DNA from: Cryobacterium sp. PH31-AA6
GTDB lineage: Bacteria; Actinomycetota; Actinomycetes; Actinomycetales; Microbacteriaceae
DNA: 64,000 bases
Assembly (NCBI RefSeq): GCF_030063195.1
Contig: NZ_JASISS010000005.1
Coordinates: 99,396 to 163,395 of the forward strand
Reading direction: 5' to 3'
Below are positions 41,990 to 50,719 of this stretch, piece after piece (position 1 is the stretch's first letter; every line of letters starts with the position of its first letter). A program made the position numbers and the translations under genes. Below the pieces are notes generated by a model that saw only the letters and a list, made by a program, of their open reading frames with translations, did no database searches and was not told where the DNA came from.

Positions 41990-43267
41990 TTAGCCGAGTG
42001 CCTTCACGTCGGTGACCCACTGGGCCCACGACTCGTCGGCGGTCATTGTGCCATCTTCGACGCGCGTGAGCGCCTGCTGCATTGCGTCGTTGATCGGGAA
42101 GTAGTTGACACCCTTGAACGGCGTCACGTCTACGGCCGCGGCACGGTTGGCGAGGATCTCACCGGTCGGTGCGTTGTTGAAGAACTCGTTGGTTGCTCCG
42201 AGGAGTTCATCGCTGGCGAGAGCATCGATCTGGCTCGGGAAGGTGCCCTTCGCGGCGAACGCCTTGAGCTGCTGCTCCGGGGCGGTCAGCCACGCGGCGA
42301 GCTTCTTGGCTTCATCCTGGTGCTTGGACTGGTTGGGAACGGTCAGGTACGAGCCGCCCCAGTTGCCGCCGCCGCCGGGGAACGTGTCGGCGATGTCCCA
42401 GCCGGTGACGCCCTCTGCGTTGCCCGAGATCACGCCGAGCATCCAGCCCGGGCAGAGCTGCGTGGCGAAGCCGTTGTTCTGGAAGCTTGCGGTCCAGTCG
42501 TCGCTCCACTGTCCCAGGTGTGCGGAGAGTGTGCTGCTGGCTGCGAGAACGCTCGTGTACGCCTCTTTCACCTGCGGGTTCTCGGTGGCGATGATGGTGC
42601 CGTCCGCCTTCTCGTAGGCGTTGGGGATCTGGTTGACGACGCCCTGCCAGGTTGCTCCGGCGGAGTCGAACCACGGCACGTTGGTGCCGGCGGCTACGAA
42701 CTTCTCACCGGCGGCGTAGTAGCTGTCCCAGCTGGTGCCGAGGAGCTTGGCGACCTCGGCGCGATCGGTCGGCAGGCCGGCCGCGGCGAACAGGTCGGAG
42801 CGGTAGCAGACGGCCTCAGGGCCGATGTCGGTGCCGTAGGCGATCAGGCGGCCGTCGGCGTCCGTGGCGGCCTCGGTCTTCCATTTCAGCCAGCGGTCCT
42901 TGACGTCGGCCGAGGACAGGTCGGCGAACTGGTCCGAGTAGGTCAGGAGCTCGGGGAGCCAGTCGACCTCAATGGCTTCGACGTCGCTCAGGCCGCTGCC
43001 GGCTGCAAGCCGGGTGGTGAGGTTGTCGCGGGCCTCGTTGGAGGTGGCCGCCTTCTTTTGCGTGATTTTCACGTTCGGATTTGCTGCTTCGTACTCGGCG
43101 AAGAGGTCGTCATAGCCGAATTCATTGAACGTGGCTACGGTCAGTTTCACCTTCCCGTCCTTGGACGGTTCCGAGCCGGCGCCGGCTGAACAGCCGGACA
43201 GAACCAGTGCGAAAGTTGCTGCTCCGGCGACGGTTGCTGCGATTGTGCTGCGCGGGAAACGCTTCAC
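41990..43267 (-). CDS. sugar-binding lipoprotein of ABC transporter
   Basis: A 425-residue extracellular solute-binding protein (family 1). A lipoprotein signal is seen: basic VKRFPR, hydrophobic stretch, lipobox ending LVLSGC at about residue 25, then Ser/Ala/Gly. The mature domain shows the family's LTVATFNEFGYDDLFAEYEA, AIEVDWLPELLTYSDQFADL and TAPEQQLKAFAAKGTFPSQI. GTG at 43267 with AAGGGAG upstream is chosen over the longer open frame. First gene of the leftward operon, it delivers an oligosaccharide to the two permeases. Confidence 0.92.
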   Translation of the reverse strand: MKRFPRSTIAATVAGAATFALVLSGCSAGAGSEPSKDGKVKLTVATFNEFGYDDLFAEYEAANPNVKITQKKAATSNEARDNLTTRLAAGSGLSDVEAIEVDWLPELLTYSDQFADLSSADVKDRWLKWKTEAATDADGRLIAYGTDIGPEAVCYRSDLFAAAGLPTDRAEVAKLLGTSWDSYYAAGEKFVAAGTNVPWFDSAGATWQGVVNQIPNAYEKADGTIIATENPQVKEAYTSVLAASSTLSAHLGQWSDDWTASFQNNGFATQLCPGWMLGVISGNAEGVTGWDIADTFPGGGGNWGGSYLTVPNQSKHQDEAKKLAAWLTAPEQQLKAFAAKGTFPSQIDALASDELLGATNEFFNNAPTGEILANRAAAVDVTPFKGVNYFPINDAMQQALTRVEDGTMTADESWAQWVTDVKALG

Positions 43268-43324
43268 GGTCACTCCCTTGTGTGCGTGCTGATGATGGTG
43301 GATTGCAAGCCCGCCCCCAGGTGC

Positions 43325-43338
43325 TGAGAGCGCTCTCA
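43325..43338. promoter_or_regulatory. LacI operator O1 (downstream of the transporter promoter)
   Basis: TGAGAGCGCTCTCA is a perfect 14-bp palindrome lying just downstream of the predicted transcription start of the binding-protein operon, 58 bp before its GTG. Confidence 0.85.
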
Positions 43339-43352
43339 CGTTTGTGATCCTC

Positions 43353-43381
43353 ACGCTAGCGGGTGCGTCGCGGGATGTCAA
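43353..43381 (-). promoter_or_regulatory. promoter of the sugar transporter operon
   Basis: On the minus strand TTGACA (43376-43381) and TAGCGT (43353-43358) are separated by 17 bases, a near-consensus SigA-type promoter. Operator O2 abuts the -35 box, and O1 lies just past the expected start at about 43346. Confidence 0.8.
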
Positions 43382-43393
43382 GAGAGCGCTCTC
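43382..43393. promoter_or_regulatory. LacI operator O2 (abuts the -35 box)
   Basis: GAGAGCGCTCTC, the perfect 12-bp core, directly precedes TTGACA on the minus strand. Its centre is 56 bp from that of O1. Confidence 0.85.
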
Positions 43394-43475
43394 ATGCGCG
43401 TGGTCACGGTTTGGGCACGGAGTCTCGGGGGAGCCCCGACGAGTGGCGCACCGCCGAGACTCCGCGCCCTCGTCT

Positions 43476-46400
43476 TCAGGCTCCGGAGCCGTCCGGCACG
43501 CTCACCGTGAGCGATACCACTCGGCCGTCCCGGCGGAAAATGCCGGCACTCAGATCGGCGTTCAGCCTGCCGTTCTCCCCGGGCATGCGGGTGCCGTCGC
43601 TCAGTTGCGCGACCACCTCGAGGGGCCCGCCTCGGTGGAACACGACGGGAACCTGGCAGAAGGTGAACGCGAGCGCACCGACCGGAAGCTCGATCGTCTC
43701 GCGGTGACCGGAGAGGTCCAGATAGGCGAACGTGGTGGGTGCCGTCGTCCATTCGCTGACACGCAGCAGGGTGGGGCGCACAAGGAGGCGACCCGCTTCG
43801 ACGCGCAGGCCCAGCTCACCGAGGCGCGTGAGCACCTCTTCCTTTACCTGTCCGGTCATTCCCGGTTGTCTCGCCCCATGGCCCGCGGGTGTGTGCGAGT
43901 ACGGATCGGTCGGGAACGCGCCGTAGGTGAGCGGGTCCTTGCAGTAGCCGAGGCCGGCCCGCACGTCTTCGTAGGCTGCGGCCAGACCCCGGAGAGTGGC
44001 TTCGTCCGCGCCCTCCGCGACGGCCCGTTCGAGCGTCTCCTGCACCGCGAGCAGCAATTTCGACACCATGTGCCAGTAAATGCTGCCGAGCCCCTCGTAG
44101 GCGAAGAAAGTGCCGGAGCGCCCGGTGAATTCCGCGTGCCGGAAGACGTCTTCGAAGATCCCGAGCAGTTCCCTCCGGTTGCCCTCGACGATGTCGTGGA
44201 GCGCCGGGTCGGCGCTCAGCCTGTCGAGTTCGATCGCCACGCCCTTGGCGTTGTGGATCTGCGCGGCGAAATGCACGTCTCCGTTCACGTCCCGGACGAC
44301 GATGCTGCGGTCCCCGGCCGTGATGAGCCGGTCCACGAGGGGGCAGGAGGCGGCACGCGCGGCGCTGAAGGTGTTGCGCGCGAGGAAGGTCGGCAGCTCC
44401 TTGTTGGGATAGAGGATGTAGCTGTGCTGGTCGGCCCGGTAGAGCCGGCTGTTGCGCAGCGCGCCCAGCAGTGCCAGTGACTCCACGGGGTCGTACAGGC
44501 CGGACGACAGGATGGCGACCTGGCCCTCGAGCATTTCGGCGAGCCGCCGGACGCCGGCCTGCCCGCCGTCCAGATCGAGCACATTGTACGAGTGGACGAG
44601 CCCGTCGTCACGGCGGTTGGCGCGAAGGCCGGCGTCGACGAAGCGGAGTGCCAGGCCGAGCAGTGCGGCGACGTCGGCGGCGGCGACCAGACCCCTGGCG
44701 CCGCCGAGCCCGGTGTACACCCGCTCGCGGTAGGTGGTGCCCGCCCGGCCAAGGCCGTCCATGACGGCCTCGCGGCGACCGGGGTCGAAACCGTCGGCCA
44801 GGGCGTCCTCGTGGGTGGCGAGCACGTCGTGCACGCCGGTCATCAGGTCGGTGAGTTCAGCGCTGAGTTCAACGTCGACCGTCAGCAGGTCCTGAAGGAA
44901 GACCAGGTAGCGACGGAGGTAGGAGAGGGTGACCACGGAGAGTCCTCGACCGACGAGTGCGTTGTTGGCATCGTTCCACTCCGGACGCTGGGTGTTCATC
45001 CAGATGCCGCCGTCTGGCACGAGGTTGACGAGTTTGGCCAGCAGCAGCAACAGCACCTTCTCGGCCAGCGTCACCCGCGTCAACTCACCGTCGGCGCCGT
45101 GCACGAGCCGGCCATCAGCGCCCTCGGCGGCGACGCGCACCAGGATCGCGCTCTGCCGCTCCTCGTCGAAGGTGATCGTGTTGTAGGGGTCCTCGAGGAT
45201 CTGCGCGTACGACGCGATGCGGTAGGGCACGTCCGCGTGGGTGAAGACCCTCCGGTTCACGAGCCCGTCCAGGCGCCCGGGATGGAAACGGTGGGATGTT
45301 TCGAGGAGCTTGAGCAGGTAGACGATCTGGTGGTCGCTCCAGTAGCCGATATTGGACCACGGGTCTTCCGGCTCGGGGACCTCCCAGTCGATGCCGGCAC
45401 GGGAGATTCGATAGGGGTTGTAACCGTCCGCCGTCGTCGCATCGAGGAAGATCGTGACCATTGACTCGACGTACTCGGGGAAGGACCAGGCCAGCGCCTC
45501 CCAGTTCTGGAAGATGTCGCGCCAGTTTCCCTGGTATTCCAGGCGGCGTGCGCCGTGCTCGTCCCGGAGGGTGATGCTGAACTGGTTCCACGGTCGGCTC
45601 GGGTCGCCGTGCCGCCGGCTGAACGTGAGCGGCAGGTATTCCATGCAGAGACGCCAGAGGTCGACGTCACCGTCCTCCTGGGCCAACGCCACGAGCTCAT
45701 CGGCGCGCAGCCGCTCGGGCAGCGCGCCCAACAACGCGGCGCAGCGTCGTGCGGTTGCGTGGCTCCGTTGAGCGACGAACGCTCGCACGTCGCTGGCCTC
45801 GACCGTGTAGCCCTCGGCGGGGACGCCGCCGCGCATGGTGTTGAAGAGCACGTTGGCAGTGTGGTGCATCGTCGCGAGCTGATCGCCGCTGGACTGGGAG
45901 GCGTCGGTGGCCGCGAGGATCGTCTCGAGATCGGACCGGGTGTCGGAGATGTCGGCCGCGAGCTCTGTCGCGAGGAGATCGGGGTGTTGCAGCTTTGAAC
46001 GCAGGCTGACGACATCCGCCGCGTCCTGGTTGACATCGGCGACGACCGACCAGCGCCGCTCGTCGCCGGGGGACAGGGTGAACCGGGCGCGGGTCAGGTA
46101 TGCACCGCGCTGGCCGCGAACGTCGGTCTCGGCGACGATGCCGCGGCCCCGGGCGAAGGCCGCAACCTGCTCGACGGACAGGAGATGCTCTTCGGCGGCG
46201 AGTCCGACCTGCCAGGCCACGTTGGCCTGCAGGGATTCGCTGGGTTCCGCGAGGTCCGTGAGCGTCGCGCTGAGGGTGAGCAGGCCGAGGCCCGTCCGGG
46301 CGTCGAGCTCGGCGCGCTTATATGCGTCGAGGAGCACGCTCAGATCGTTCTGCGTCTTCTTCCCCGCGCCGGCCGGAAGGATGTTGACCAGTCCGTCGAT

Positions 46401-46943
46401 GAGGTCCACGTCCCGGGGCTCGTCCGCGAGCGAGGAGAGGGCGCAGCTGCGCACGACGCCGAAGCGGGCGCTTGTCTGCCAGGTCACGCGCAGGCGCAGG
46501 GCAAGATCCGGGCGGGTCTCCTCGAAGACGAGGGTCGTTCCGAGGCTGTCCTTGTACAGCGCGCGCTGCACGGCCCGATCGCCGGGTCGAACCTCTGCGA
46601 ATGGCTGCCAGTGCGCGGTCGAACCGTCGGGGAGTCGCACGAGGATGACACTCAGCCCGCCCGTGCGACCGGCGCTCTCCGTCACCTTATCGTCCGTGTA
46701 ATAGGGGAACAGGGCGCGTTCGGCGTCCACCCGGCCGGCCGTGAGGCCGCCGGTGCTCGAGATGAATAGCCAGACGTCGCTGGCGCCGACGATCGTCATG
46801 AAGAACGGAGGCATCTGGTCGTAGGCCGTGATCCGGTAGAAAAGGCGCCCATCGAGCTCGACCGGTTTACCACTGACGACGCCCTCGGTGTTGTCCGTCA
46901 TGCCGCTCGCGACGAGGTGCTGGGCGATGGTCTCGATGGGCAT
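43476..46943 (-). CDS. large GH94-like (clan GH-Q) glycoside phosphorylase-type enzyme
   Basis: A 1155-residue cytosolic protein (no signal peptide). The N-terminal ~300 residues look like a beta-sandwich carbohydrate domain (FYRITAYDQMPPFFMTIVGA, FPYYTDDKVTE). A linker region follows, then a helical region with GNWRDIFQNWEALAWSFPEY near 470 and PEWNDANNALVG near 655, resembling the catalytic WND segment of GH94 cellobiose phosphorylases. A C-terminal beta domain ends the chain. It is longer than cellobiose phosphorylase (about 800) and nearer the size of oligoglucan phosphorylases (about 1100). Substrate unknown, probably a beta-glucan oligosaccharide. ATG at 46943 has GGAGG five bases upstream. 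Confidence 0.75.
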   Translation of the reverse strand: MPIETIAQHLVASGMTDNTEGVVSGKPVELDGRLFYRITAYDQMPPFFMTIVGASDVWLFISSTGGLTAGRVDAERALFPYYTDDKVTESAGRTGGLSVILVRLPDGSTAHWQPFAEVRPGDRAVQRALYKDSLGTTLVFEETRPDLALRLRVTWQTSARFGVVRSCALSSLADEPRDVDLIDGLVNILPAGAGKKTQNDLSVLLDAYKRAELDARTGLGLLTLSATLTDLAEPSESLQANVAWQVGLAAEEHLLSVEQVAAFARGRGIVAETDVRGQRGAYLTRARFTLSPGDERRWSVVADVNQDAADVVSLRSKLQHPDLLATELAADISDTRSDLETILAATDASQSSGDQLATMHHTANVLFNTMRGGVPAEGYTVEASDVRAFVAQRSHATARRCAALLGALPERLRADELVALAQEDGDVDLWRLCMEYLPLTFSRRHGDPSRPWNQFSITLRDEHGARRLEYQGNWRDIFQNWEALAWSFPEYVESMVTIFLDATTADGYNPYRISRAGIDWEVPEPEDPWSNIGYWSDHQIVYLLKLLETSHRFHPGRLDGLVNRRVFTHADVPYRIASYAQILEDPYNTITFDEERQSAILVRVAAEGADGRLVHGADGELTRVTLAEKVLLLLLAKLVNLVPDGGIWMNTQRPEWNDANNALVGRGLSVVTLSYLRRYLVFLQDLLTVDVELSAELTDLMTGVHDVLATHEDALADGFDPGRREAVMDGLGRAGTTYRERVYTGLGGARGLVAAADVAALLGLALRFVDAGLRANRRDDGLVHSYNVLDLDGGQAGVRRLAEMLEGQVAILSSGLYDPVESLALLGALRNSRLYRADQHSYILYPNKELPTFLARNTFSAARAASCPLVDRLITAGDRSIVVRDVNGDVHFAAQIHNAKGVAIELDRLSADPALHDIVEGNRRELLGIFEDVFRHAEFTGRSGTFFAYEGLGSIYWHMVSKLLLAVQETLERAVAEGADEATLRGLAAAYEDVRAGLGYCKDPLTYGAFPTDPYSHTPAGHGARQPGMTGQVKEEVLTRLGELGLRVEAGRLLVRPTLLRVSEWTTAPTTFAYLDLSGHRETIELPVGALAFTFCQVPVVFHRGGPLEVVAQLSDGTRMPGENGRLNADLSAGIFRRDGRVVSLTVSVPDGSGA

Positions 46944-47008
46944 GCGGTCCTCCATTGGATTCACCCCGGCGGATACCCGGCGGGTGGAGGCTCAATCATC
47001 TCACCTGA

Positions 47009-47020
47009 GAGAGCGCTCTC
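47009..47020. promoter_or_regulatory. LacI operator O3 upstream of the phosphorylase gene
   Basis: The same perfect core GAGAGCGCTCTC as O1 and O2, 66 bp before the phosphorylase ATG. It ties the enzyme to the transporter operon as one regulon. Confidence 0.85.
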
Positions 47021-47103
47021 ACGCATAGCTTGTCAGACATAGTCAATTGGTTCAAGGGCCGCCCGAGCGCTGTTCGCCGCCGGGCGGCCGAAGTCGAGTC
47101 TCG

Positions 47104-47787
47104 TTAGGCGAACGCCGCCACGGCGGAGGAGATCGTGTCGTCGCCGGAGACGAGATGCACGATGCGGCGCTCTGCGGCGCCGCCGGTGATCAGCTCGGCC
47201 AGCACGGCCGCGACGTCCTCGCGGGGTACGGTCGCCTGCTCCTCGGCGAGGCCCGGGCCGGCGGGGCTGAGGCGCACGCGCCCGGTTCCCGCGTCGTCGA
47301 CCAGTCCGCCAGGGCGAACGATGGTCCAGGTCAGGGGGCGCGCGACGAGATCCTCCTCCGCGGCCAGTTTGGCCTGGAGGTAGCCAAGGAAGTCCGCCGG
47401 GACGTCTCCGGGGATCCGTCCGTCGCGCACCTTCTCCGTGCCGGTCGAGGAGATTTGAATGAAGCGGGCCACACCGGCGGCCTCGGCGGCGTCGGCCAGA
47501 AGCACGGAGCCGCCGAGGTCGACGGCCTTCCGGCGCTCCTCGCTCCCGCCCGCACCGGCGCCGGCGGCGAAGACCGCGGCATCGGCGCCGGACAGAAGTG
47601 CGGCCACCTCCGACGTCGATGAGTTCTCCATGTCGATCACGACCGGCGTCGCCCCGTCGGCCGTGAGATCCGCGATCTGGCTGTCGCTTCGAATCAGGCC
47701 GATGACCTCGTGCCCGTGTCGGGTCAGCTCCCTGGTGAGGTGCCGAGCAATTTTTCCGTGTCCACCTGCTATAACAATTCGCATCAT
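47104..47787 (-). CDS. NAD(P)H-binding SDR family protein
   Basis: A 227-residue atypical SDR: MMRIVIAGGHGKIARHLTRE cofactor motif, VVIDMENSS, VFAAGAGAGGSEERRKAVDL, FIQISSTGTEKV, and TIVRPGGLVDDAGTGRV near 160. This is the YwnB/YhfK-like group of putative flavin reductases or epimerases. The start at 47787 (ATGATG) places the motif at the N-terminus; the open frame extends to 47823 without a good ribosome site. Function not known. Confidence 0.85.
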   Translation of the reverse strand: MMRIVIAGGHGKIARHLTRELTRHGHEVIGLIRSDSQIADLTADGATPVVIDMENSSTSEVAALLSGADAAVFAAGAGAGGSEERRKAVDLGGSVLLADAAEAAGVARFIQISSTGTEKVRDGRIPGDVPADFLGYLQAKLAAEEDLVARPLTWTIVRPGGLVDDAGTGRVRLSPAGPGLAEEQATVPREDVAAVLAELITGGAAERRIVHLVSGDDTISSAVAAFA

Positions 47788-47842
47788 CGGGACAACGCCC
47801 CGGACGCTCGATTCATTCCTCACGCCCCGTGACGTGCGGCCC

Positions 47843-49615
47843 TCAGTTCGCCCTGGCCGGGCCCGGGCGCTCGAACTCGTCGGAGTCGATTCCCGGTTCG
47901 ATCAGGGCACCCATGGTGTCGGCGGCGCGCTGGGCGTCCCTGGTCAGTTCGGCCTGTTCGGCAGCGTGCTCATCGGCCGCTTCCTGAAGCGCGGAGGTCT
48001 TCCGCAGCGGCGGGGCCTTGAGGAAGAAGCTCAACAGGAACGCGATCAGCACGACGATCAGGCTCACCCAGAACACGGTGAGGGCGGCGTCGTTGAAGCC
48101 GACGAGGAACGGCTGGGCCAGGCGCGAGTCAGCGGCCTTGAGGAAGGACGTGTCCCCGTCCAGGGCACCGCCGATTCCGCTCGGGTTCGCCAGCAGTTTG
48201 AGGATTCCCGCGTTACCCGGATCGGCCTGGACGGCGGGGTCCGTTGCGGCGGCCTTGACGCCGGCCAGGAGCGTCTTGTTGCCGAAGGCCGCTTCGAGAG
48301 TGTCCGGAATGCGCGTGAAGAGCACAGAGAACAGCACGGCGGTGCCCAGTGTTCCGCCGATCTGGCGGAAGAACGTCGACGCACTCGTCGCGACGCCGAT
48401 ATCGCGCGGGCCGACAGAATTCTGGCTGGCAATGGTGAGCGTCTGCATCAGCTGGCCGAGGCCGAGGCCGACCAGGAGCATCCCGATCATCATGAACCAG
48501 ACCGGCTTGTCGGCGGTCGAGAAGGTGAAGAGCAGGAAGCCGGCCGACATGAACGCAGTGCCGATGGTGGGGAAGATCTTGTACCGGCCGGTGCGGGCGA
48601 TGATCTGGCCGCTGACGATCGACGAGATCATCAGGCCGAGGATCATCGGCAGCATCATGAACCCACTCTCGGTGGGGTTCGCTCCGTCGACGAGCTGCAG
48701 GTAGAGCGGAACGGTCATCATGGCGCCGAACATGCCGAACCCGACGAACACGCCGAGCACAGTCGCCATCGTGAACGTCGGCGACGTGAAGAGCTTGAGC
48801 GGGATGAGCGCATCGTCGCCCATCATTCGTTCGGCCAGAATGAAGGCTGCGATGCCGAACGCGCCGATCGCGTAGCAGGCGAGTGAGGCCAGGGAAGCCC
48901 AGCCCCAGGTGCGGCCCTGTTCGGCGACCAGCAGCAGCGGGACAGCGGCGAGGACGACGGTGACGGCGCCCCACCAGTCGATGCGGACCGGGCGCTTGAA
49001 GTGCGGGACATGCAGGAACTTGAGCACGATCGCCAGCGCCACGATGCCGATGGGGATGTTGATCAGGAAGACCCAGCGCCAGCCGGTGACGCCGAGGATT
49101 GTTGTGGCGCCGGAAAGCAGCCCGCCGATCAGCGGGCCGATCACGCTGGAGACGCCGAAGACGGCCAGGAAGTAGCCCTGGTACTTTGCGCGTTCGCGCG
49201 GCGCGAGCATGTCGCCCATGATCGTGAGGGGAAGCGCCATCAGACCGCCGGCACCCAGCCCCTGGATCGCCCGGAACACCGCCAACTCATACATGGAGTT
49301 GGCCATGCCGGCCAGCAGGGAGCCGACGAGGAAGACCGTGATCGCGATCAGGAACAACGGGCGTCGCCCGAAGATGTCGCTCAGCTTCCCGTAGATCGGG
49401 GTGCTGATGGTCGAGACGATGAGGTACGCGGTCGTCACCCAGGCCTGCAGGGCCATGCCGTCGAGGTCGTCGGCGATGGTGCGCATCGACGTGCCGACGA
49501 TGGTCTGGTCGAGGGCAGAGAGGAACATCCCGGCCATCAGACCGAAGATGACAAAGAGAATCTGCCGATGGTTCATCAGCGGGGCGGCGGAGACGGGAGC
49601 GGGTGGAGTTTGCAT
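47843..49615 (-). CDS. DHA2 family MFS multidrug exporter (EmrB/QacA-like)
   Basis: A 590-residue, 14-helix exporter: ILFVIFGLMAGMFLSALDQT (motif D1) in helix 1, GKLSDIFGRRPLF (motif A) and FRAIQGLGAGGLMALPLTIM with MGDMLAPRERAKYQGYF. A charged cytoplasmic tail of about 60 residues ends the protein. ATG at 49615 is chosen among in-frame starts. It presumably pumps hydrophobic drugs out using protons. No regulator is adjacent. Confidence 0.9.
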   Translation of the reverse strand: MQTPPAPVSAAPLMNHRQILFVIFGLMAGMFLSALDQTIVGTSMRTIADDLDGMALQAWVTTAYLIVSTISTPIYGKLSDIFGRRPLFLIAITVFLVGSLLAGMANSMYELAVFRAIQGLGAGGLMALPLTIMGDMLAPRERAKYQGYFLAVFGVSSVIGPLIGGLLSGATTILGVTGWRWVFLINIPIGIVALAIVLKFLHVPHFKRPVRIDWWGAVTVVLAAVPLLLVAEQGRTWGWASLASLACYAIGAFGIAAFILAERMMGDDALIPLKLFTSPTFTMATVLGVFVGFGMFGAMMTVPLYLQLVDGANPTESGFMMLPMILGLMISSIVSGQIIARTGRYKIFPTIGTAFMSAGFLLFTFSTADKPVWFMMIGMLLVGLGLGQLMQTLTIASQNSVGPRDIGVATSASTFFRQIGGTLGTAVLFSVLFTRIPDTLEAAFGNKTLLAGVKAAATDPAVQADPGNAGILKLLANPSGIGGALDGDTSFLKAADSRLAQPFLVGFNDAALTVFWVSLIVVLIAFLLSFFLKAPPLRKTSALQEAADEHAAEQAELTRDAQRAADTMGALIEPGIDSDEFERPGPARAN

Positions 49616-49706
49616 CGCCTGCAAAGTTACACGACGAGCAAACAATCTTCAACCATCGCCCGCCACGTCCCGGAGGGATTCGCTTTCCGGGTCTAGGATC
49701 CATGCT

Positions 49707-50579
49707 GTGGGGCGAGATCAGCAATCGGTGATGTCGCCGTCGTTCCGACGACGGCGCATTGTTGCGCTGACCGTTGTGGGCGCAGTTCTTGCCGGCGGCG
49801 CGCTCGTGGTCGGCACGATCTCAGGACAGGCGACGCACTCCCTTGCCGGCGTCGTCGCGTCGAGCGCACCCTCACCGACGCCGGCCTCGCTGCCCATTCC
49901 CGTGCACACCCAGGCCGGACCGTCACGTCCGGCGCCCACGGGCTCGCAGCATCCGGCCACCGTTCCCACCTTTAACGGATCGGCCCGCTCCATCGACGAT
50001 CCCACCAGCCTCTGGGTCGTCGTCGATAAGGCCCGAGCCCTGAACCCGCCCGACTACGTTCCGCCCGATCTGGTCGACGTTCCGGTGCCGCACGTCTGGG
50101 AGCCGAGGCTGCGCGCGGAGGCGTCGAGCGCCGTCGTCTCGATGTTCGCCGCCTTCACCGCCGAACAGGGGCTGCAACTCCAGTCGCACAGCGCCTATCG
50201 CAGCTATCCGACCCAGGTCGATGTCTACGGCACGGATGTGACGGAGCACGGCCAGGCCGTCGCGGACACGAGCACGGCCCGCCCGGGAACGAGCGAGCAC
50301 CAGACCGGTCTGGCCATCGACATCAGTTCCCTGCCCGCGGAGTGTGCGTTCGAGGCCTGCTTCGGCGACACCGTGCACGGCCAGTGGCTGGCGCAGAACG
50401 CGTGGCGGTTCGGGTTCCTGCTGCGGTATCCGGCCGACAAGGTCGCGATCACGGGCTACGCCTATGAGCCCTGGCACTTCCGGTACATCGGAGTGGACCT
50501 CTCGACCGAGATGCACCGGACCGGCGTGACCACCCTCGAGGAGTTCTTCGGCCTACCGGCGGCACCCACCTACCCCTGA
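49707..50579 (+). CDS. D-alanyl-D-alanine carboxypeptidase family protein (M15/VanY)
   Basis: A 290-residue exported or membrane-anchored peptidase. An N-terminal hydrophobic segment (RIVALTVVGAVLAGGALVVG) is followed by a Ser/Pro/Thr-rich wall-spanning stretch and then the M15B domain: LQSHSAYRSYPTQ, TSEHQTGLAIDIS near 198 (zinc His and Asp), QNAWRFGFLLRY and GYAYEPWHFRYIG near 255 (Glu base and His). It trims peptidoglycan stem peptides. TAGGAT at 49695-49700 is seven bases before the GTG, suggesting a leaderless transcript; ATG at 49731 is an alternative start. Confidence 0.9.
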   Translation: MGRDQQSVMSPSFRRRRIVALTVVGAVLAGGALVVGTISGQATHSLAGVVASSAPSPTPASLPIPVHTQAGPSRPAPTGSQHPATVPTFNGSARSIDDPTSLWVVVDKARALNPPDYVPPDLVDVPVPHVWEPRLRAEASSAVVSMFAAFTAEQGLQLQSHSAYRSYPTQVDVYGTDVTEHGQAVADTSTARPGTSEHQTGLAIDISSLPAECAFEACFGDTVHGQWLAQNAWRFGFLLRYPADKVAITGYAYEPWHFRYIGVDLSTEMHRTGVTTLEEFFGLPAAPTYP

Positions 50580-50719
50580 GTTGCTGCTCGGGCTAGTGGC
50601 TGCTCGGTTCGGGAGCGTCGAGCACCTTCTGACGCCGGACAGTTCACAGCCTGCACTGTGAAGATAGATCCCGAGTGTGCTTATCTGGATTTGTACCTCC
50701 CCAACGAATTGAGGCATGT

